The notes under the pieces were generated by a model. The model searched no databases. It was not told the origin of the DNA and saw only the letters and a list, made by a program, of their open reading frames with translations. Below, piece after piece: positions 26,341 to 34,683 of a stretch of DNA of 64,000 bases. How positions within the stretch are numbered: the stretch's first letter is position 1; the number at the start of each line of letters is the position of its first letter. Made by a program: the position numbers and the translations under genes. Source of the DNA: Aestuariivivens insulae (lineage in GTDB: Bacteria > Bacteroidota > Bacteroidia > Flavobacteriales > Flavobacteriaceae); contig NZ_JAKMCS010000002.1 in assembly GCF_022662195.1 (NCBI RefSeq), positions 62,001 to 126,000 of the forward strand. Direction: 5' to 3'.

Positions 26341-27387
26341 ATGAAGAAATATACCATAAAAGATATCGCCCAATTAGCTGGAGTCTCAAAAGGGACGGTA
26401 GACCGAGTTATCCATAACAGGGGCAAAGTTTCTGAAACCGCCCTTAAGAAAGTAAACAACATCCTAAAAGAAATTGATTACCAACCTAATATAATTGCAC
26501 AAAGTTTAAAAAAGAACAAAAGTTGTCACTTGTGCATACTCATGCCAGATCCCGCAATCGATCCTTATTGGACCCCTTGTTTAGAAGGTATCGAGGAGGC
26601 TTATAATGAATTTTCTCCTTTTGGGGCTACGGTAGAACACATTTACTTTAACCCTTTTATTAGCGACAGTTTTGTAAAGCAAAGCCAATTGGCCTTAAAG
26701 CCTAACTTTGACGGCGTATTATTAGCTCCTCTATTTCAAAAAGAGTCCATTACTTTTATTAATGAATGTGACAAAATCAAAAAGCCTTATTTCCTATTTA
26801 ACAACGACTTAAAGAATGCCGACTCCCAAAAGTTTGTAGGACAGGATCTTTTTCAAAGTGGCAGAATTGGCGCTAAATTAGTACATGCCACATTAAAGGA
26901 TAATGCCGAAGTAGCCATCATCCATATCGATGAAGTCTTTAAAAATGCAACCCACATGCAAGAGAAAGAAAAAGGATTCCGTAGTTATTTTAGCGAACTG
27001 AAAGATCACAACTTTACGATAAACACCTATAAGCTAAAACATAGAAACGCCAACAACCTAAAAAAGACCATTAAATATTTTATTGATACCCACCCAGAAA
27101 TAAGCGGCTTTTTTGCCACCAACTCCAAAATACATTTACTGGCGGCTTTATTAAATAAAAATAGAAAAGACACCTGTGTGGTTGGCTACGATTTGTTACC
27201 GGAAAACATTCAGTTTTTAAAATCGGGAGTCATAGATTATTTAATACACCAAAATCCTAAACGACAAGCCTACTTGGGTGTTGCTTTTTTAGCCGATTAT
27301 CTATTGTTTAACAAGGTAATCCCAAATAAAAATCTAATTCCTATTGACATAGTGAATTCTGAGAATTATATGGGGTATCTTAAATAG
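26341..27387 (+). CDS. LacI family transcriptional regulator
   Basis: 348 residues from the ATG at 26341 (MKKYTIKDIAQLAGVSKGTVDRVIHNRGKVS); a TTG 15 bases upstream is a less likely start. The LacI HTH and hinge occupy residues 1-60; a periplasmic-binding-protein-like sensor domain follows (LCILMPDPAIDPYWTPCLEGIEEA). The sensor resembles the branch that binds sugars. It is a single gene next to the R-M operon. In other flavobacteria a LacI gene next to hexosamine genes would be expected to regulate them; here the R-M operon separates it from the 18-23 kb sugar block (inference). Confidence 0.9.
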   Translation: MKKYTIKDIAQLAGVSKGTVDRVIHNRGKVSETALKKVNNILKEIDYQPNIIAQSLKKNKSCHLCILMPDPAIDPYWTPCLEGIEEAYNEFSPFGATVEHIYFNPFISDSFVKQSQLALKPNFDGVLLAPLFQKESITFINECDKIKKPYFLFNNDLKNADSQKFVGQDLFQSGRIGAKLVHATLKDNAEVAIIHIDEVFKNATHMQEKEKGFRSYFSELKDHNFTINTYKLKHRNANNLKKTIKYFIDTHPEISGFFATNSKIHLLAALLNKNRKDTCVVGYDLLPENIQFLKSGVIDYLIHQNPKRQAYLGVAFLADYLLFNKVIPNKNLIPIDIVNSENYMGYLK

Positions 27388-27409
27388 GGACATACATTTA
27401 GTTTGCATT

Positions 27410-27558
27410 AACCCGCGTGTATTTTGAATCAAAACAGTAATGATGTGTCAGTTCGAGTGTCCGCCAAAGGCGGGACGTATCGAGAACTTGTTTAAATGCC
27501 AAAACCCCTACCTGCCTGCCAGCTGGTAGGTTGACAGGTTTTTGTCAAAACGCTCCAC
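27410..27558. mobile_element. MITE-like repeat element, copy 2 (degenerate)
   Basis: In reverse complement this matches the element at 10509-10731: the AACCCG...ATTTTG end, the GTTCTCGATACGTCCCG / CACTCGAACTGAC core (27447-27487) and a CCTGCCTGC...AGGTTGA block ending near AAAACGCTCCAC. It is about 75 bp shorter and the terminal repeats have decayed. It lies between convergent genes. Confidence 0.55.
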
Positions 27559-27573
27559 AGGTTAACATTAGTA

Positions 27574-28209
27574 TTATTCTCCCAAGTGTAACACCCCAAA
27601 AGACGAAGCTATATGAAAATCGGGCATTTCGGTATTAGGGTTAACCCAGGTTATCCAAGTAGGCTCATAACTACCATCATGTTGCAAATTGTATTTCGCC
27701 CTATAGATTCCCGCCTCAATGCTATTATTGTTTATTAGTTTTAATGCTTTTAAGGAGGCCTTGCTTATGGCACCTTCAACCGTGAAACCAGAATCATCGA
27801 ACGACGATTTTACCTCGATGTCGTCTTTAGGCCAGTTCCAATTAAAATCGAATTGTCTGTTGGGTTGTGCCTTAAAATCCATAACCCTTGGAGACGGATC
27901 AATTTCTAAACAATAGTATGGATCAAGGTTTTTATCTTGCCTAAAAAACAACTCTACCCGATCTGAATTGTTAATACTTGCCTTTGTATCATCTGTTTTA
28001 TCAATATGTACATTGGCATCTTCAACCCTAAAACAAAAAAACAAATAATCTGTACTATGGACCGCTTTAAATTTTATTGGTTTTATTACTTCGGAATCCC
28101 ATGGGGATTGAAAACCGGATAACACATTGGCTTTGTTCCAAAATGGCGAATCCCCCTTCCCTGTAATATTAAAGCTTTCCGCAACTCTATTGACCTTATA
28201 TACACTCAT
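27574..28209 (-). CDS. CBM9-like carbohydrate-binding domain protein
   Basis: 211 residues, almost entirely one beta-rich domain of the CBM9/DOMON-like type: FWNKANVLSGFQSPW, YLFFCFRVEDANVHI, DRVELFFR, YCLEIDPSPRVMDFKA and WITWVNPN. Unlike most CBM9-like proteins of Bacteroidota it has no visible signal peptide or partner catalytic domain. It lies convergently with the LacI gene across the repeat element. Function is unknown; binding to a carbohydrate or haem-like ligand is possible. Confidence 0.72.
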   Translation of the reverse strand: MSVYKVNRVAESFNITGKGDSPFWNKANVLSGFQSPWDSEVIKPIKFKAVHSTDYLFFCFRVEDANVHIDKTDDTKASINNSDRVELFFRQDKNLDPYYCLEIDPSPRVMDFKAQPNRQFDFNWNWPKDDIEVKSSFDDSGFTVEGAISKASLKALKLINNNSIEAGIYRAKYNLQHDGSYEPTWITWVNPNTEMPDFHIASSFGVLHLGE

Positions 28210-28343
28210 TGTTATTTATGCATTAACTATTTATTGGCAATTATACTACATTTAACGTTAACGAACACAACAAACCAAAAATTCTATAGAAGTATATTTT
28301 TTTAGCAACAAACAATCCCTCTGTAACTCATAAAAAAAAGAGG

Positions 28344-28380
28344 TCGTCTAAAAAGTAATTTTTAGGCGATTTTCTTTTTT
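28344..28380 (+). terminator. Terminator-like hairpin at the left IS end
   Basis: GTCTAAAAA and TTTTTAGGC pair around GTAA and are followed on the plus strand by a T-rich stretch. It would stop transcription entering the IS from the left. The same element occurs in the remnant behind the deaminase gene. Confidence 0.5.
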
Positions 28381-28452
28381 TCATATATGTGAAGTTCCTA
28401 AAATCCTTCTTTTTTAGTTAAAAGTTTCAAGTAGCAAGTACTTAAAGTTGTT

Positions 28453-29991
28453 CTAAAGTGCTAAACTGTACTTTTTAAGGTTATGTGCCATTGCAATCAG
28501 CCCTATTTCTACATTTACCTTATCCAACCCCCTTAACATAAAACGTTTGAAGTTCATATTCTGCTTGATATTGCCAAATATCGCCTCTACATCCCAACAG
28601 CGTTGTTTGCGTTTTTCGATACCTCTCTGGCTTGTGAGCAACGCTCGAGCTTTGGATTTTAGTCGCATAAGGTTGAAGTTGCGTTCAATAATACGATTAT
28701 CCTTGGCCTTATGGCAGGGGCTTCTTAACGGACAGCCCTTACAGTTTAGTGCTTGGTAGCGTGTTATGGTCTGCTCAAAGCCTGTTTTTGTGCCCTTCTT
28801 GTAACTGCCGATATTGGGCATGGCCTGTCCCATAGGGCAATAATAGGTGTCGGTATCCTTGTTATAGTACAACTGGTCCGAGTGGAATGGATTGGGCTGC
28901 TCTTTGGTCTGTTTTTGCTCCTTGTGGAAGTAGTTATATTTCACGAAGGCCTCTATGCCCTTATTCTCCAGATCGGTATAATTTTCCTCGCTGCCAAAGC
29001 CTGCATCGGCGGTAAGGATCTGTGGTGGCTCAACGTAGCCGTCTATAAAATCCTCAAGGTGGTCTTTAAGCAGTGTAGTATCTGCCGTGGTCTGTCCAAG
29101 GGTATAATTGGTCAGGTATTGGTTACTGGAAGAGGCTAGAAAGTTGTAGCCTGGTTTGAGCTGTCCGTTTTGCATATGGTCATCTTTCATTCGCATGAAG
29201 GTGGCATCGGGATCGGTCTTGCTAATAGAGTTGCGCTGGCCCATCTGGGCTTGTTGCCTGTTGTACTTGGCAATATTTCCCGGCCAGTTTTTTTTGGCGT
29301 AGTTAAGCTTTTGCCTCACCTTTGCATCTACCTTCTTGCCCTCTAGGGCTCTATTGATATTGTCAATGGCCTTTGCCACTTCAGCGGGGTCTATGGCTTC
29401 AAAGTTATCGGGTTCATTGGGACGTTGCTCTTCCTCTGCACAGACCGTCTCCACATAACTCCAAAGTTCCTTGAGTTGTTTCTTGATGCGCTCACGGGAA
29501 GTTTTGATGCTCTTGCCCCAAACAAAGGTATAGCGATTGGCATTGGCTTCTATTTTTGTGCCATCTACATAAATATCCTTAATATTGAGCGCACCTTGAG
29601 CTGCCAACAATAAAACCACTTGATTAAAAATCTTCTTGAACTTCCTTTTGAGCTTCCCTGAACGGAAATTGGCAATGGTATTATGGTCAGGCTGTATGCC
29701 TCCAGAGAGCCACATAAAGTGTACATTCTCTCCAAGGGCCTGTTCTATTTTACGGGATGAATACAGATTGCGCAAATAGGCGTAGATTAATACTTTTAGC
29801 AATACACGGGGATGATAGCTCGAAGTGCCCCCGCCCTTATAGCTACGCTCAATTGAACTAATGTCTACTTGGTCTATAATGGTATTGACAACACGGACAG
29901 GGTGGTGACCGGGAATAAAATCGTCATAACTCGGAGGTAGAAGACTTAATTGTGACTGGTGATTGGTCTTCCATACGGGGGATGCTTTCAT
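28453..29991 (-). CDS. IS1182-family transposase
   Basis: 512 residues. The N-terminal PPSYDDFIPGHHPVRVVNTIID and GTSSYHPRVLLKVLIYAYL blocks are typical of the IS1182 (IS5-related DDE) family. Candidate acidic residues are in DIYVDGTKIEANANRY, ILTADAGFGS and the C-terminal WDVEAIFGNIKQNMNFKRF. A cysteine-rich insert (CPMGQ...LNCKGCPLRSPCH) is present, as usual in the family. The frame is intact and the gene may be functional. The last codons are also preserved in the truncated copy near 46.4 kb. Confidence 0.94.
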   Translation of the reverse strand: MKASPVWKTNHQSQLSLLPPSYDDFIPGHHPVRVVNTIIDQVDISSIERSYKGGGTSSYHPRVLLKVLIYAYLRNLYSSRKIEQALGENVHFMWLSGGIQPDHNTIANFRSGKLKRKFKKIFNQVVLLLAAQGALNIKDIYVDGTKIEANANRYTFVWGKSIKTSRERIKKQLKELWSYVETVCAEEEQRPNEPDNFEAIDPAEVAKAIDNINRALEGKKVDAKVRQKLNYAKKNWPGNIAKYNRQQAQMGQRNSISKTDPDATFMRMKDDHMQNGQLKPGYNFLASSSNQYLTNYTLGQTTADTTLLKDHLEDFIDGYVEPPQILTADAGFGSEENYTDLENKGIEAFVKYNYFHKEQKQTKEQPNPFHSDQLYYNKDTDTYYCPMGQAMPNIGSYKKGTKTGFEQTITRYQALNCKGCPLRSPCHKAKDNRIIERNFNLMRLKSKARALLTSQRGIEKRKQRCWDVEAIFGNIKQNMNFKRFMLRGLDKVNVEIGLIAMAHNLKKYSLAL

Positions 29992-30024
29992 GACTTTAAG
30001 ATACTAAAAACATCTAACCAATTC

Positions 30025-30054
30025 AAAAAAAAAGAGCTGGTAAAACCAGCTCTT
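30025..30054 (-). terminator. kbl terminator
   Basis: AAGAGCTGGT and ACCAGCTCTT form a perfect 10-bp stem with a three-base loop and, on the minus strand, nine T follow. It is 30 nt after the kbl stop. The IS is inserted right at its distal side. Confidence 0.85.
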
Positions 30055-30083
30055 CACAACAATTTAATCTCAATGCTTTTTCT

Positions 30084-31277
30084 TTATATTACATTAAGTT
30101 CTTTCCCCACTTTAATAAAGGCATTAACAGCCTTATCTATATGCGCTTTGGTATGGGCTGCAGATAATTGCACCCTAATCCTAGCCTTATCTTTGGGCAC
30201 TACTGGATAGAAAAAACCTATCACATAAATTCCCTCTTCCAGTAATCTATTTGCCATAATTTGGGACAGCTTAGCATCGTAAAGCATTACCGGAACGATA
30301 GCAGCATCTGCGCCAACCAAATCGAAACCAGCAGCTTCCATTTTTGTTCTAAAGTAGTTGGTATTGTCTTCCAGCTTATCACGAAGCGAGGTGTCTTTCT
30401 CCAAAATTTCAAACACTTTAAGGGACGCCCCTACTATGGCAGGCGCTAAAGAGTTCGAAAACAAATAGGGTCTGGAACGTTGACGCAACATTTCTATAAT
30501 TTCTTTTTTTCCTGTAGTGAATCCACCCATAGCTCCTCCCAAAGCTTTACCTAGTGTGCCTGTAATAATATCTACTCGGCCTAAAACATTTTTCAATTCT
30601 ATGGTACCTCGGCCTGTTTTTCCAATAAACCCTGAGGCATGGCATTCGTCTACCATAACCAAAGCATCATATTTATCGGCCAAATCACATATCTTATCCA
30701 AGGAAGCTACAACGCCATCCATGGAGAACACACCATCTGTTACAATAATCTTGAAGCGATGGCTTTGCTTATTGGCCTCTATTAATTTGGCCTCCAAATC
30801 GGCCATATCGTTATTAGCATACCTGTATCGTGCCGCTTTACACAAACGCACTCCATCAATAATGGAAGCATGATTCAAGGCATCTGAAATAATCGCATCC
30901 TCACCTGTTAACAATGGCTCAAAAACCCCACCGTTGGCATCAAATGCTGCTGCATAAAGAATGGTATCCTCACCGTGAAAGAACTCAGCTATTTTAGCTT
31001 CCAATTGCTTATGGATATCTTGTGTACCACAAATAAAACGAACGGAAGACATTCCAAAACCATATTTATCCATGGTATCTTTGGCCGCTTGAATCACTTC
31101 CTTATTATTGGACAGCCCTAAATAGTTATTCGCACAAAAATTAATAACTTCCTCGCCAGTCGACACTTTTATAACAGCATCTTGGGAGGTTGTTATAATA
31201 CGCTCTTCCTTAAACAACCCATCATCTTTAATGGTTTGCAGCTCCTCTAGTAAATGGTCTTTAATCTTTCCGTACAT
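30084..31277 (-). CDS. kbl: Glycine C-acetyltransferase (2-amino-3-ketobutyrate CoA ligase)
   Basis: 397 residues, a PLP enzyme of the alpha-oxoamine synthase family. The PLP lysine is K244 in GTLGKALGG, with [21 protein letters not shown] before it. It converts 2-amino-3-ketobutyrate and CoA to glycine and acetyl-CoA. It is the second gene of an operon with the threonine dehydrogenase (12 nt upstream), which makes its substrate, so the pair degrades threonine to glycine. Confidence 0.95.
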   Translation of the reverse strand: MYGKIKDHLLEELQTIKDDGLFKEERIITTSQDAVIKVSTGEEVINFCANNYLGLSNNKEVIQAAKDTMDKYGFGMSSVRFICGTQDIHKQLEAKIAEFFHGEDTILYAAAFDANGGVFEPLLTGEDAIISDALNHASIIDGVRLCKAARYRYANNDMADLEAKLIEANKQSHRFKIIVTDGVFSMDGVVASLDKICDLADKYDALVMVDECHASGFIGKTGRGTIELKNVLGRVDIITGTLGKALGGAMGGFTTGKKEIIEMLRQRSRPYLFSNSLAPAIVGASLKVFEILEKDTSLRDKLEDNTNYFRTKMEAAGFDLVGADAAIVPVMLYDAKLSQIMANRLLEEGIYVIGFFYPVVPKDKARIRVQLSAAHTKAHIDKAVNAFIKVGKELNVI

Positions 31278-31289
31278 CTTACTGTTATT

Positions 31290-32246
31290 TTATGCGATTA
31301 CTGAATTATAATATGCTTTTAAATTATCTATCATCACCTTAGACATGGCATCCAAATCATACTGCGGTTTCCATCCCCAATCTTCCTTTGCTTGGGCATC
31401 GTCTATACTCATAGGCCAAGAATCTGCTATATCCTGTCTAAAATCGGGGCTGTAGCTAACCTCAAATTTCGGATATATTTTTTTAATGGACGCCGCGACT
31501 TCCTCCGGACTAAAGCTCATTCCCGAAAGATTATAGGAAGTTCTCACCGATATATTTTCGGCTGGTGCATCCATAAGCTCCAGAGTTGCCCTAACCGCAT
31601 CTTCTATATAAATCATGGGCAGTGTTGTAGAGGCTTTTAAAAAGCACTCAAAAGGTTCTTGCTTTACTGCCTTATGGTAAATATCAACTGCATAATCGGT
31701 AGTTCCCCCTCCAGGCAAGGACTGATACCCTATAACCCCTGGATAGCGAAGGGATCGCACATCTAGATTATACTTTTTATAATAATAGTTTGCCCAGTTT
31801 TCACCTGCTACCTTACTTATACCATAAACAGTAGAAGGGGACAAGTTAGAGTCTTGAGGTGTATTAACTCGTTCTATATTATTGCCGAACACCGCTATTG
31901 AACTTGGAAAAAACACTTTCTTAACGTTTGAAAGTCTTGACACTTCCAAAACATTAAAAAAAGTACTCATATTGATATCCCAAGTCATCAATGGAAATTC
32001 TTCTCCTTTAGCCGATAAAATAGCAGCCAGATGGTAAATTTGGGTAATCTTATACTTAGCCACCATAGCCTTAAGCGCTTCTATATCTTTAACATCAAGG
32101 ATTTCAAAAATACCCTCGTAATCTTTATTAGATCGCAAGTCTGATGCCACAACATGGTCAACACCAAATTTTTCTTGAAGTGCCTTGGTAAGTACAGCTC
32201 CCAACTGCCCACTAGCTCCCGTTATTAGAATATTTTCAGTAGTCAT
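31290..32246 (-). CDS. L-threonine 3-dehydrogenase, short-chain (SDR/epimerase-like) type
   Basis: 318 residues of the extended SDR fold: NAD-binding ITGASGQLG (8-16) and catalytic Y141-x3-K145 with FFPSSIAVFG before it. It looks like a UDP-sugar epimerase, but the linkage to kbl and the resemblance to the NAD-dependent threonine dehydrogenases known from Flavobacterium and Cytophaga identify it as oxidising L-threonine to 2-amino-3-ketobutyrate. It is not homologous to the zinc-dependent E. coli Tdh. The divergent Lrp/AsnC gene probably controls it. Confidence 0.9.
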   Translation of the reverse strand: MTTENILITGASGQLGAVLTKALQEKFGVDHVVASDLRSNKDYEGIFEILDVKDIEALKAMVAKYKITQIYHLAAILSAKGEEFPLMTWDINMSTFFNVLEVSRLSNVKKVFFPSSIAVFGNNIERVNTPQDSNLSPSTVYGISKVAGENWANYYYKKYNLDVRSLRYPGVIGYQSLPGGGTTDYAVDIYHKAVKQEPFECFLKASTTLPMIYIEDAVRATLELMDAPAENISVRTSYNLSGMSFSPEEVAASIKKIYPKFEVSYSPDFRQDIADSWPMSIDDAQAKEDWGWKPQYDLDAMSKVMIDNLKAYYNSVIA

Positions 32247-32267
32247 TTATTTCTAAATATATTAGAA

Positions 32268-32275
32268 CAAATTTA
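32268..32275 (-). promoter_or_regulatory. Putative threonine operon promoter (-7 TAAATTTG)
   Basis: Minus-strand TAAATTTG fits TAnnTTTG, 22 nt upstream of the dehydrogenase ATG. The first element of the direct-repeat array lies just upstream of where the -33 box would be. Confidence 0.45.
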
Positions 32276-32298
32276 AGAAATAAAGCACTATATAAACA

Positions 32299-32370
32299 TT
32301 TTTACCTTCTATTTGCCTTAAAATAAGTATTTTTACCTTCAAATATCAATAATAAAAGCTTTTTTACCTT
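32299..32370. promoter_or_regulatory. Three direct repeats with 31-bp period, candidate Lrp/AsnC operator
   Basis: The 10-mer TTTTTACCTT occurs exactly three times, at 32299-32308, 32330-32339 and 32361-32370, each 31 bp apart (close to three helical turns). It lies in the 169-nt region between the divergent threonine operon and the Lrp/AsnC gene. No fourth copy is seen one period further on either side. Confidence 0.65.
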
Positions 32371-32415
32371 TATCAGGTTTTAAATAATATTCGTTTGAAG
32401 TAAAATTATCTTTAT

Positions 32416-32877
32416 ATGGAAAGACTTGACGCAACCGATTTAGACATTTTAAGAATTCTACAACAGAATTCCAAGAAAACCACCAAGGATATTGCAGAAA
32501 CCCTTAACCTCACCCCCTCTCCTGTTTACGAGCGGATTAGAAGGTTGGAAAAGAAAGGCTATATTAAAAAATATGTAGCGCTCTTAGATAAAAAATTGGT
32601 TAAAAAACCCATTACCGCTGTGTGTATGGTATCGTTACGTTACCACAACGAGGGCTTTATAGAAAAGTTCGAAAAACAAATAAGGACACTAAGTGAAGTA
32701 CAGGAATGCTACCATATGGCTGGAAAAGTGGATTTTTTCCTGAAGATTAACGTAGAAAGTCTCGATGCCTACCATCAATTTGTAAGACTAAAATTGTCTA
32801 AAATTGAAAACATAGGTGTTTTGGAAAGCTACTTTGTTTTAAAGGAAATTTTACATACTACAGCATATAACATTTAA
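32416..32877 (+). CDS. Lrp/AsnC family transcriptional regulator
   Basis: 153 residues, a standard Lrp length. N-terminal HTH (LDATDLDILRILQQNSKKTTKDIAETLNLTPSPVYERIRRLEKKG, about 3-47) and a C-terminal RAM/AsnC effector domain (about 65-145). Divergent from the threonine dehydrogenase-kbl operon, which it likely regulates in response to an amino acid such as threonine, glycine or leucine (inference). The direct repeats in the shared upstream region are the likely binding sites. Confidence 0.92.
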   Translation: MERLDATDLDILRILQQNSKKTTKDIAETLNLTPSPVYERIRRLEKKGYIKKYVALLDKKLVKKPITAVCMVSLRYHNEGFIEKFEKQIRTLSEVQECYHMAGKVDFFLKINVESLDAYHQFVRLKLSKIENIGVLESYFVLKEILHTTAYNI

Positions 32878-32975
32878 CCCCCACCTTATTATAAATTCCA
32901 TAGCATGTGTAACTTTATAGTGAACAAAACTTCATGCTAGTTTTATACCATAGTAATTTACTGTTATTTTTCGTT

Positions 32976-34541
32976 TTACATTTTCTGTTTTGTCAACTCC
33001 TCAAGTGCAGGAATTAAAAACCTTTTATTTTGTGGTGTTTGGTGCTCTTTTTTGATAATCTCCTTAAACTTTTCAATAATCTCTGGATGGTCTTGAGATA
33101 TATCATTTTGTTCAGCTATATCTTCTTCCAAATTATATAACTCTACATGGGTATTATCTTTTTTAATGTCTTTCCAAATCATTTTCCATTTTCCCATACG
33201 CACCGCCACCTGACCTTGATATTCGGGAAACTCCCAATATAAATAAGGGTGTTCTTTTTGTTCTGCTTGTTGTGTTAGTGTATTTAAAAAACTGATGCCA
33301 TCTATATCTTCTGGAGTATTTACATTTGCTACTTCGCACAAGGTAGGCATCACATCCCAAAAGGCCGAAATATGATTGCTTGTAGTACCGGGCTTAATAT
33401 GGTTTGGCCATGAGGCAATCATAGGTATGCGTATGCCTCCTTCATAAACAAACCCTTTACCACGACCATACTCGCTTTTAAATGGTTTCGCACTATCGAA
33501 CCATGGGGAATCTGTCCCTCCATTGTATGTTGGCCCATTATCTGAAGAAAATATAATAAGTGTATTTTCGTATTTACCTGTTTTCTTTAAATGCCCTATA
33601 AGCTTTCCGATATTTTCATCGAAATACGATACCATGGCCGCATAGGTTGCATGGGGATAACGCACAGGGAAGTAGCCTTTTTGACCTAAATAAGGTTCTT
33701 CCTCTCCAAACTTCTTCACATAGTAATCTACCCAGCTTTTAGGTGCTTGTAGGGCTGCATGAGGTATTGGCGTTGCCCAATACATAAAAAATGGCTCGTC
33801 TTTTACACGATCAACAAAAGCAATCATTTTTTCAAATGAGACCTCTGGCGCATAATAAGGCTGATTATACTTTGCGTAGGACGCTTCATTGTATGAATCA
33901 TCACCTTTAGTTAGTTTTGTATTGGGCGGTACGGTATCGTTAGCTAAATGATAACGCACTTCATTTTCGTAAAGATGTAAAGGGTTATAAGTATGGGCTT
34001 GCCTTTGGCAATTATATCCAAAAAAATAATCGAATCCCATTTTTGTTGGAATTGACTCGGTATGTGGAGCTCCTAACCCCCATTTTCCAAACATTCCATT
34101 GGTATACCCTGCTTGCTTAAGTAATTTTGGTAAGGTTACCACATCCCTTCCTATTGGCGACTGGCCTTCAAGCGTGGAATCTTTGACTACTTTTACATAA
34201 TCCCAGACATCTCCAACCTCTCCCCGTTGCCATTCGTCATTCCCTCTTACCGGGGAATGCCCCATATGTTTTCCGGTCAGTAGTGATGCTCTTGCAGGCG
34301 CACAAACAGGGGCTCCTGTATAATGTTGCGTAAACAGCATACCAGACCTAGCTAAAGCATCTATGTTTGGGGTTTCAATTTTATCCTGACCATAAGCCCC
34401 TGTTTCGGCATAACCTAAATCGTCCGCCAAAATGTAGATAATATTTGGCTTAACCTCTTTTGGCTCATTCTTTTTGGTTCTTGAATTACATGAGACAACT
34501 ACAATAGTAAATAGCAATAAATAAACTTGTTTAAATTCCAT
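32976..34541 (-). CDS. Type I sulfatase, lipoprotein
   Basis: 521 residues. Lipoprotein signal (lipid Cys 18 in IVVVSC), then the S1 alkaline-phosphatase fold: metal-binding Asp pair in ADDLGYAETG, formylglycine motif C80-A-P-A-R84, GMFGKWGLG, and TLIIFSSDNGPTYNGG with the second metal Asp-Asn. Activity needs conversion of Cys80 to formylglycine. The arylsulfatase-like proteins of marine Bacteroidota typically desulfate polysaccharides; the substrate here is unknown. It follows the hydroxyproline operon on the same strand but has its own promoter 55-84 nt upstream. Confidence 0.9.
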   Translation of the reverse strand: MEFKQVYLLLFTIVVVSCNSRTKKNEPKEVKPNIIYILADDLGYAETGAYGQDKIETPNIDALARSGMLFTQHYTGAPVCAPARASLLTGKHMGHSPVRGNDEWQRGEVGDVWDYVKVVKDSTLEGQSPIGRDVVTLPKLLKQAGYTNGMFGKWGLGAPHTESIPTKMGFDYFFGYNCQRQAHTYNPLHLYENEVRYHLANDTVPPNTKLTKGDDSYNEASYAKYNQPYYAPEVSFEKMIAFVDRVKDEPFFMYWATPIPHAALQAPKSWVDYYVKKFGEEEPYLGQKGYFPVRYPHATYAAMVSYFDENIGKLIGHLKKTGKYENTLIIFSSDNGPTYNGGTDSPWFDSAKPFKSEYGRGKGFVYEGGIRIPMIASWPNHIKPGTTSNHISAFWDVMPTLCEVANVNTPEDIDGISFLNTLTQQAEQKEHPYLYWEFPEYQGQVAVRMGKWKMIWKDIKKDNTHVELYNLEEDIAEQNDISQDHPEIIEKFKEIIKKEHQTPQNKRFLIPALEELTKQKM

Positions 34542-34595
34542 AGAAACAGATTCTTTTAATAAAAAGGGGCAATAAACCCCTAATATTCAATTTCC

Positions 34596-34625
34596 CAAAG
34601 TTATTTATATTTTAAAAACTACCAA
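34596..34625 (-). promoter_or_regulatory. Sulfatase promoter
   Basis: Minus-strand TTG (34625-34623), a 19-nt spacer, and TAACTTTG (34603-34596): a full Bacteroidota -33/-7 pair. It lies in the 142-nt gap between the M24 peptidase gene and the sulfatase gene, so the sulfatase need not be read from the hydroxyproline operon. Confidence 0.6.
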
Positions 34626-34683
34626 GTAAACCCTTTGCTAATAAAAGATTATTAGCAAAAACAAATGCGGCTAAAAATATCAA

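Larger units (their letters stand above)
28343..30025 (-). mobile_element. IS1182-family insertion sequence
   Basis: A complete transposase gene lies within about 1.68 kb. The left end begins GTCGTCTAAAAAGT after the flank AAAAAAAAGAG (28332-28342). The same 11-mer recurs at 30026-30036, which may be a target duplication or coincidence in an A-tract. The left end is confirmed by a second, truncated copy at 46331. I could not find a matching inverted repeat at the right end, so that boundary is approximate. It sits immediately outside the kbl terminator. Confidence 0.7.

Noticed and set aside
31290-32246. UDP-sugar 4-epimerase
   Set aside because: The fold is shared, but tight linkage to kbl and divergence from an Lrp gene fit the short-chain threonine dehydrogenase better.
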